Shown here one piece after another: positions 5,758 to 6,224 of a DNA stretch of 6,224 bases (position 1 is the first letter of the stretch; every line of letters begins with the position of its first letter). This DNA is from Candidatus Cloacimonadota bacterium. GTDB lineage: Bacteria; Cloacimonadota; Cloacimonadia; Cloacimonadales; TCS61. The notes under the pieces are model-generated. The model had not been told where the DNA came from, searched no databases, and saw nothing but the letters and a program-made list of their open reading frames with translations. The stretch lies in assembly GCA_030667725.1 (NCBI GenBank), contig DAOUVH010000060.1:1-6224 (forward strand), read 5' to 3'. The position numbers and the translations under genes are program-made.

Positions 5758-6224
5758 GTGGAAAAAGTATTAAATCCCAAAATCAAAATATGCTGCATCA
5801 GCAGTTTAGAAGAAGCTAAAATTGCAATAGAAATGGGTGCATCTGCATTGGGTCTTGTTTCTGAAATGCCGAGTGGACCGGGAGTAATATCAATAAAAAC
5901 GATAAAGTTAATCGCAACATCTGTTCCTCCACCCATAGCTACATTTTTATTAACTTCCAAACAGAATGTAAAAGACATTATCAAGCAGCATGAATATTGC
6001 CGAACAAACACGATCCAGATCTGTGATAATTTGTCTGTTGGTACACATAAAGAGCTAAAAGAAGTTTTACCCGGAATAGCCATTGTTCAGGTTATTCATG
6101 TAACAGGTGAAGAAAGTATTGAAGAAGCACTGGCGATTCAAAATGATGTTGATGCGATTTTATTGGATTCCGGTGATCAATCTAAACAGGTTAAAGAACT
6201 AGGTGGAACAGGAAGAACTCATAA
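5758..6224 (+). CDS. TrpF-like protein, phosphoribosylanthranilate isomerase family (partial, C-terminus beyond right edge)
   Basis: Canonical TrpF isomerises phosphoribosylanthranilate to the ribulose phosphate form in tryptophan synthesis, as a cytosolic TIM barrel. Here 155 residues of a usual 200-220 are visible. The start KIKICCI (8-14) places Cys12 where TrpF has its catalytic Cys. EMGASALGLVSEM (25-37), a VIHVTGEESIEEAL strand and helix (112-125), VDAILLDSG (131-139) with Asp137 as the likely catalytic acid, and ELGGTGRTH (147-155) as the phosphate-binding loop support the family. The usual SxR loop is replaced by PSGPGVIS (38-45), so the substrate may differ. The GTG start is preceded by the SD GGGGAG (5747-5752) five bases upstream; the nearby ATG at 5745 is in another frame. 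No trp gene is adjacent in the window. Family membership is firm, function as TrpF uncertain, so no symbol is given. Confidence 0.85.
   Translation, partial: MEKVLNPKIKICCISSLEEAKIAIEMGASALGLVSEMPSGPGVISIKTIKLIATSVPPPIATFLLTSKQNVKDIIKQHEYCRTNTIQICDNLSVGTHKELKEVLPGIAIVQVIHVTGEESIEEALAIQNDVDAILLDSGDQSKQVKELGGTGRTH

Noticed and set aside
5745..5819. Alternative 24-codon frame from ATG at 5745, overlapping the TrpF-like start
   Set aside because: It is out of frame with the TrpF-like protein, the GGGGAG motif lies inside it rather than before it, and the product (MGRNRGKSIKSQ...) has no family character.
5724..6083. Minus-strand open frame of 119 codons
   Set aside because: It is antisense to the TrpF-like gene, which has an SD, a start and recognisable motifs; the minus-strand product resembles nothing.
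1..6224. Search for CRISPR repeats, insertion sequences, tRNA/rRNA genes, toxin-antitoxin or defence genes
   Set aside because: No regularly spaced repeats, transposase motifs, terminal inverted repeats or structural RNA signatures were seen; nearly all sequence is accounted for by intact housekeeping genes.

Overview
The window is an AT-rich stretch of bacterial chromosome with compact housekeeping genes. I see no phage, transposon, CRISPR, tRNA or rRNA. Shine-Dalgarno (SD) sequences precede most genes. The arrangement rpsU-yqeY-cvpA-mutS2, an anchored SurA/PpiD-type chaperone and the AT-rich composition would suit a Gram-negative lineage of the FCB type (for example Cloacimonadota or relatives). 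That assignment is an impression from protein character and gene order, not a demonstrated placement.

Left part (1-3140, all minus strand, so transcribed from right to left): ribosomal protein bS21 (rpsU), a YqeY-family protein 4 nt behind it, a strong intrinsic terminator, a CvpA-type membrane protein, and MutS2, whose start codon directly abuts the cvpA stop codon and whose C-terminus runs off the left edge. bS21 acts in translation initiation and YqeY resembles the tail domain of the GatB amidotransferase. MutS2 is an ATPase known for anti-recombination and, in Bacillus, for action on collided ribosomes. The internal terminator probably sets high rpsU-yqeY and lower cvpA-mutS2 output. rpsU is best read from a TTG start behind an unusually long SD, not from the upstream in-frame ATG.

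Middle (3141-5230): a divergent intergenic region of about 260 bp with a candidate rpsU promoter and two inverted repeats, then a 591-residue membrane-anchored parvulin-type peptidyl-prolyl isomerase/chaperone on the plus strand. It ends at a GC-rich hairpin terminator that also serves the convergent cytidine deaminase gene.

Right part (5229-6224): cytidine deaminase (cdd, minus strand), a divergent intergenic region of 148 bp with good promoter elements, and the first 155 residues of a TrpF-like (phosphoribosylanthranilate isomerase family) protein cut by the right edge. This protein keeps the presumed catalytic Cys and Asp but has a changed loop where TrpF normally binds its substrate, and no trp genes lie beside it. 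It is the most interesting gene functionally. The window otherwise looks ordinary; I found no clear evidence of a new multi-gene system.
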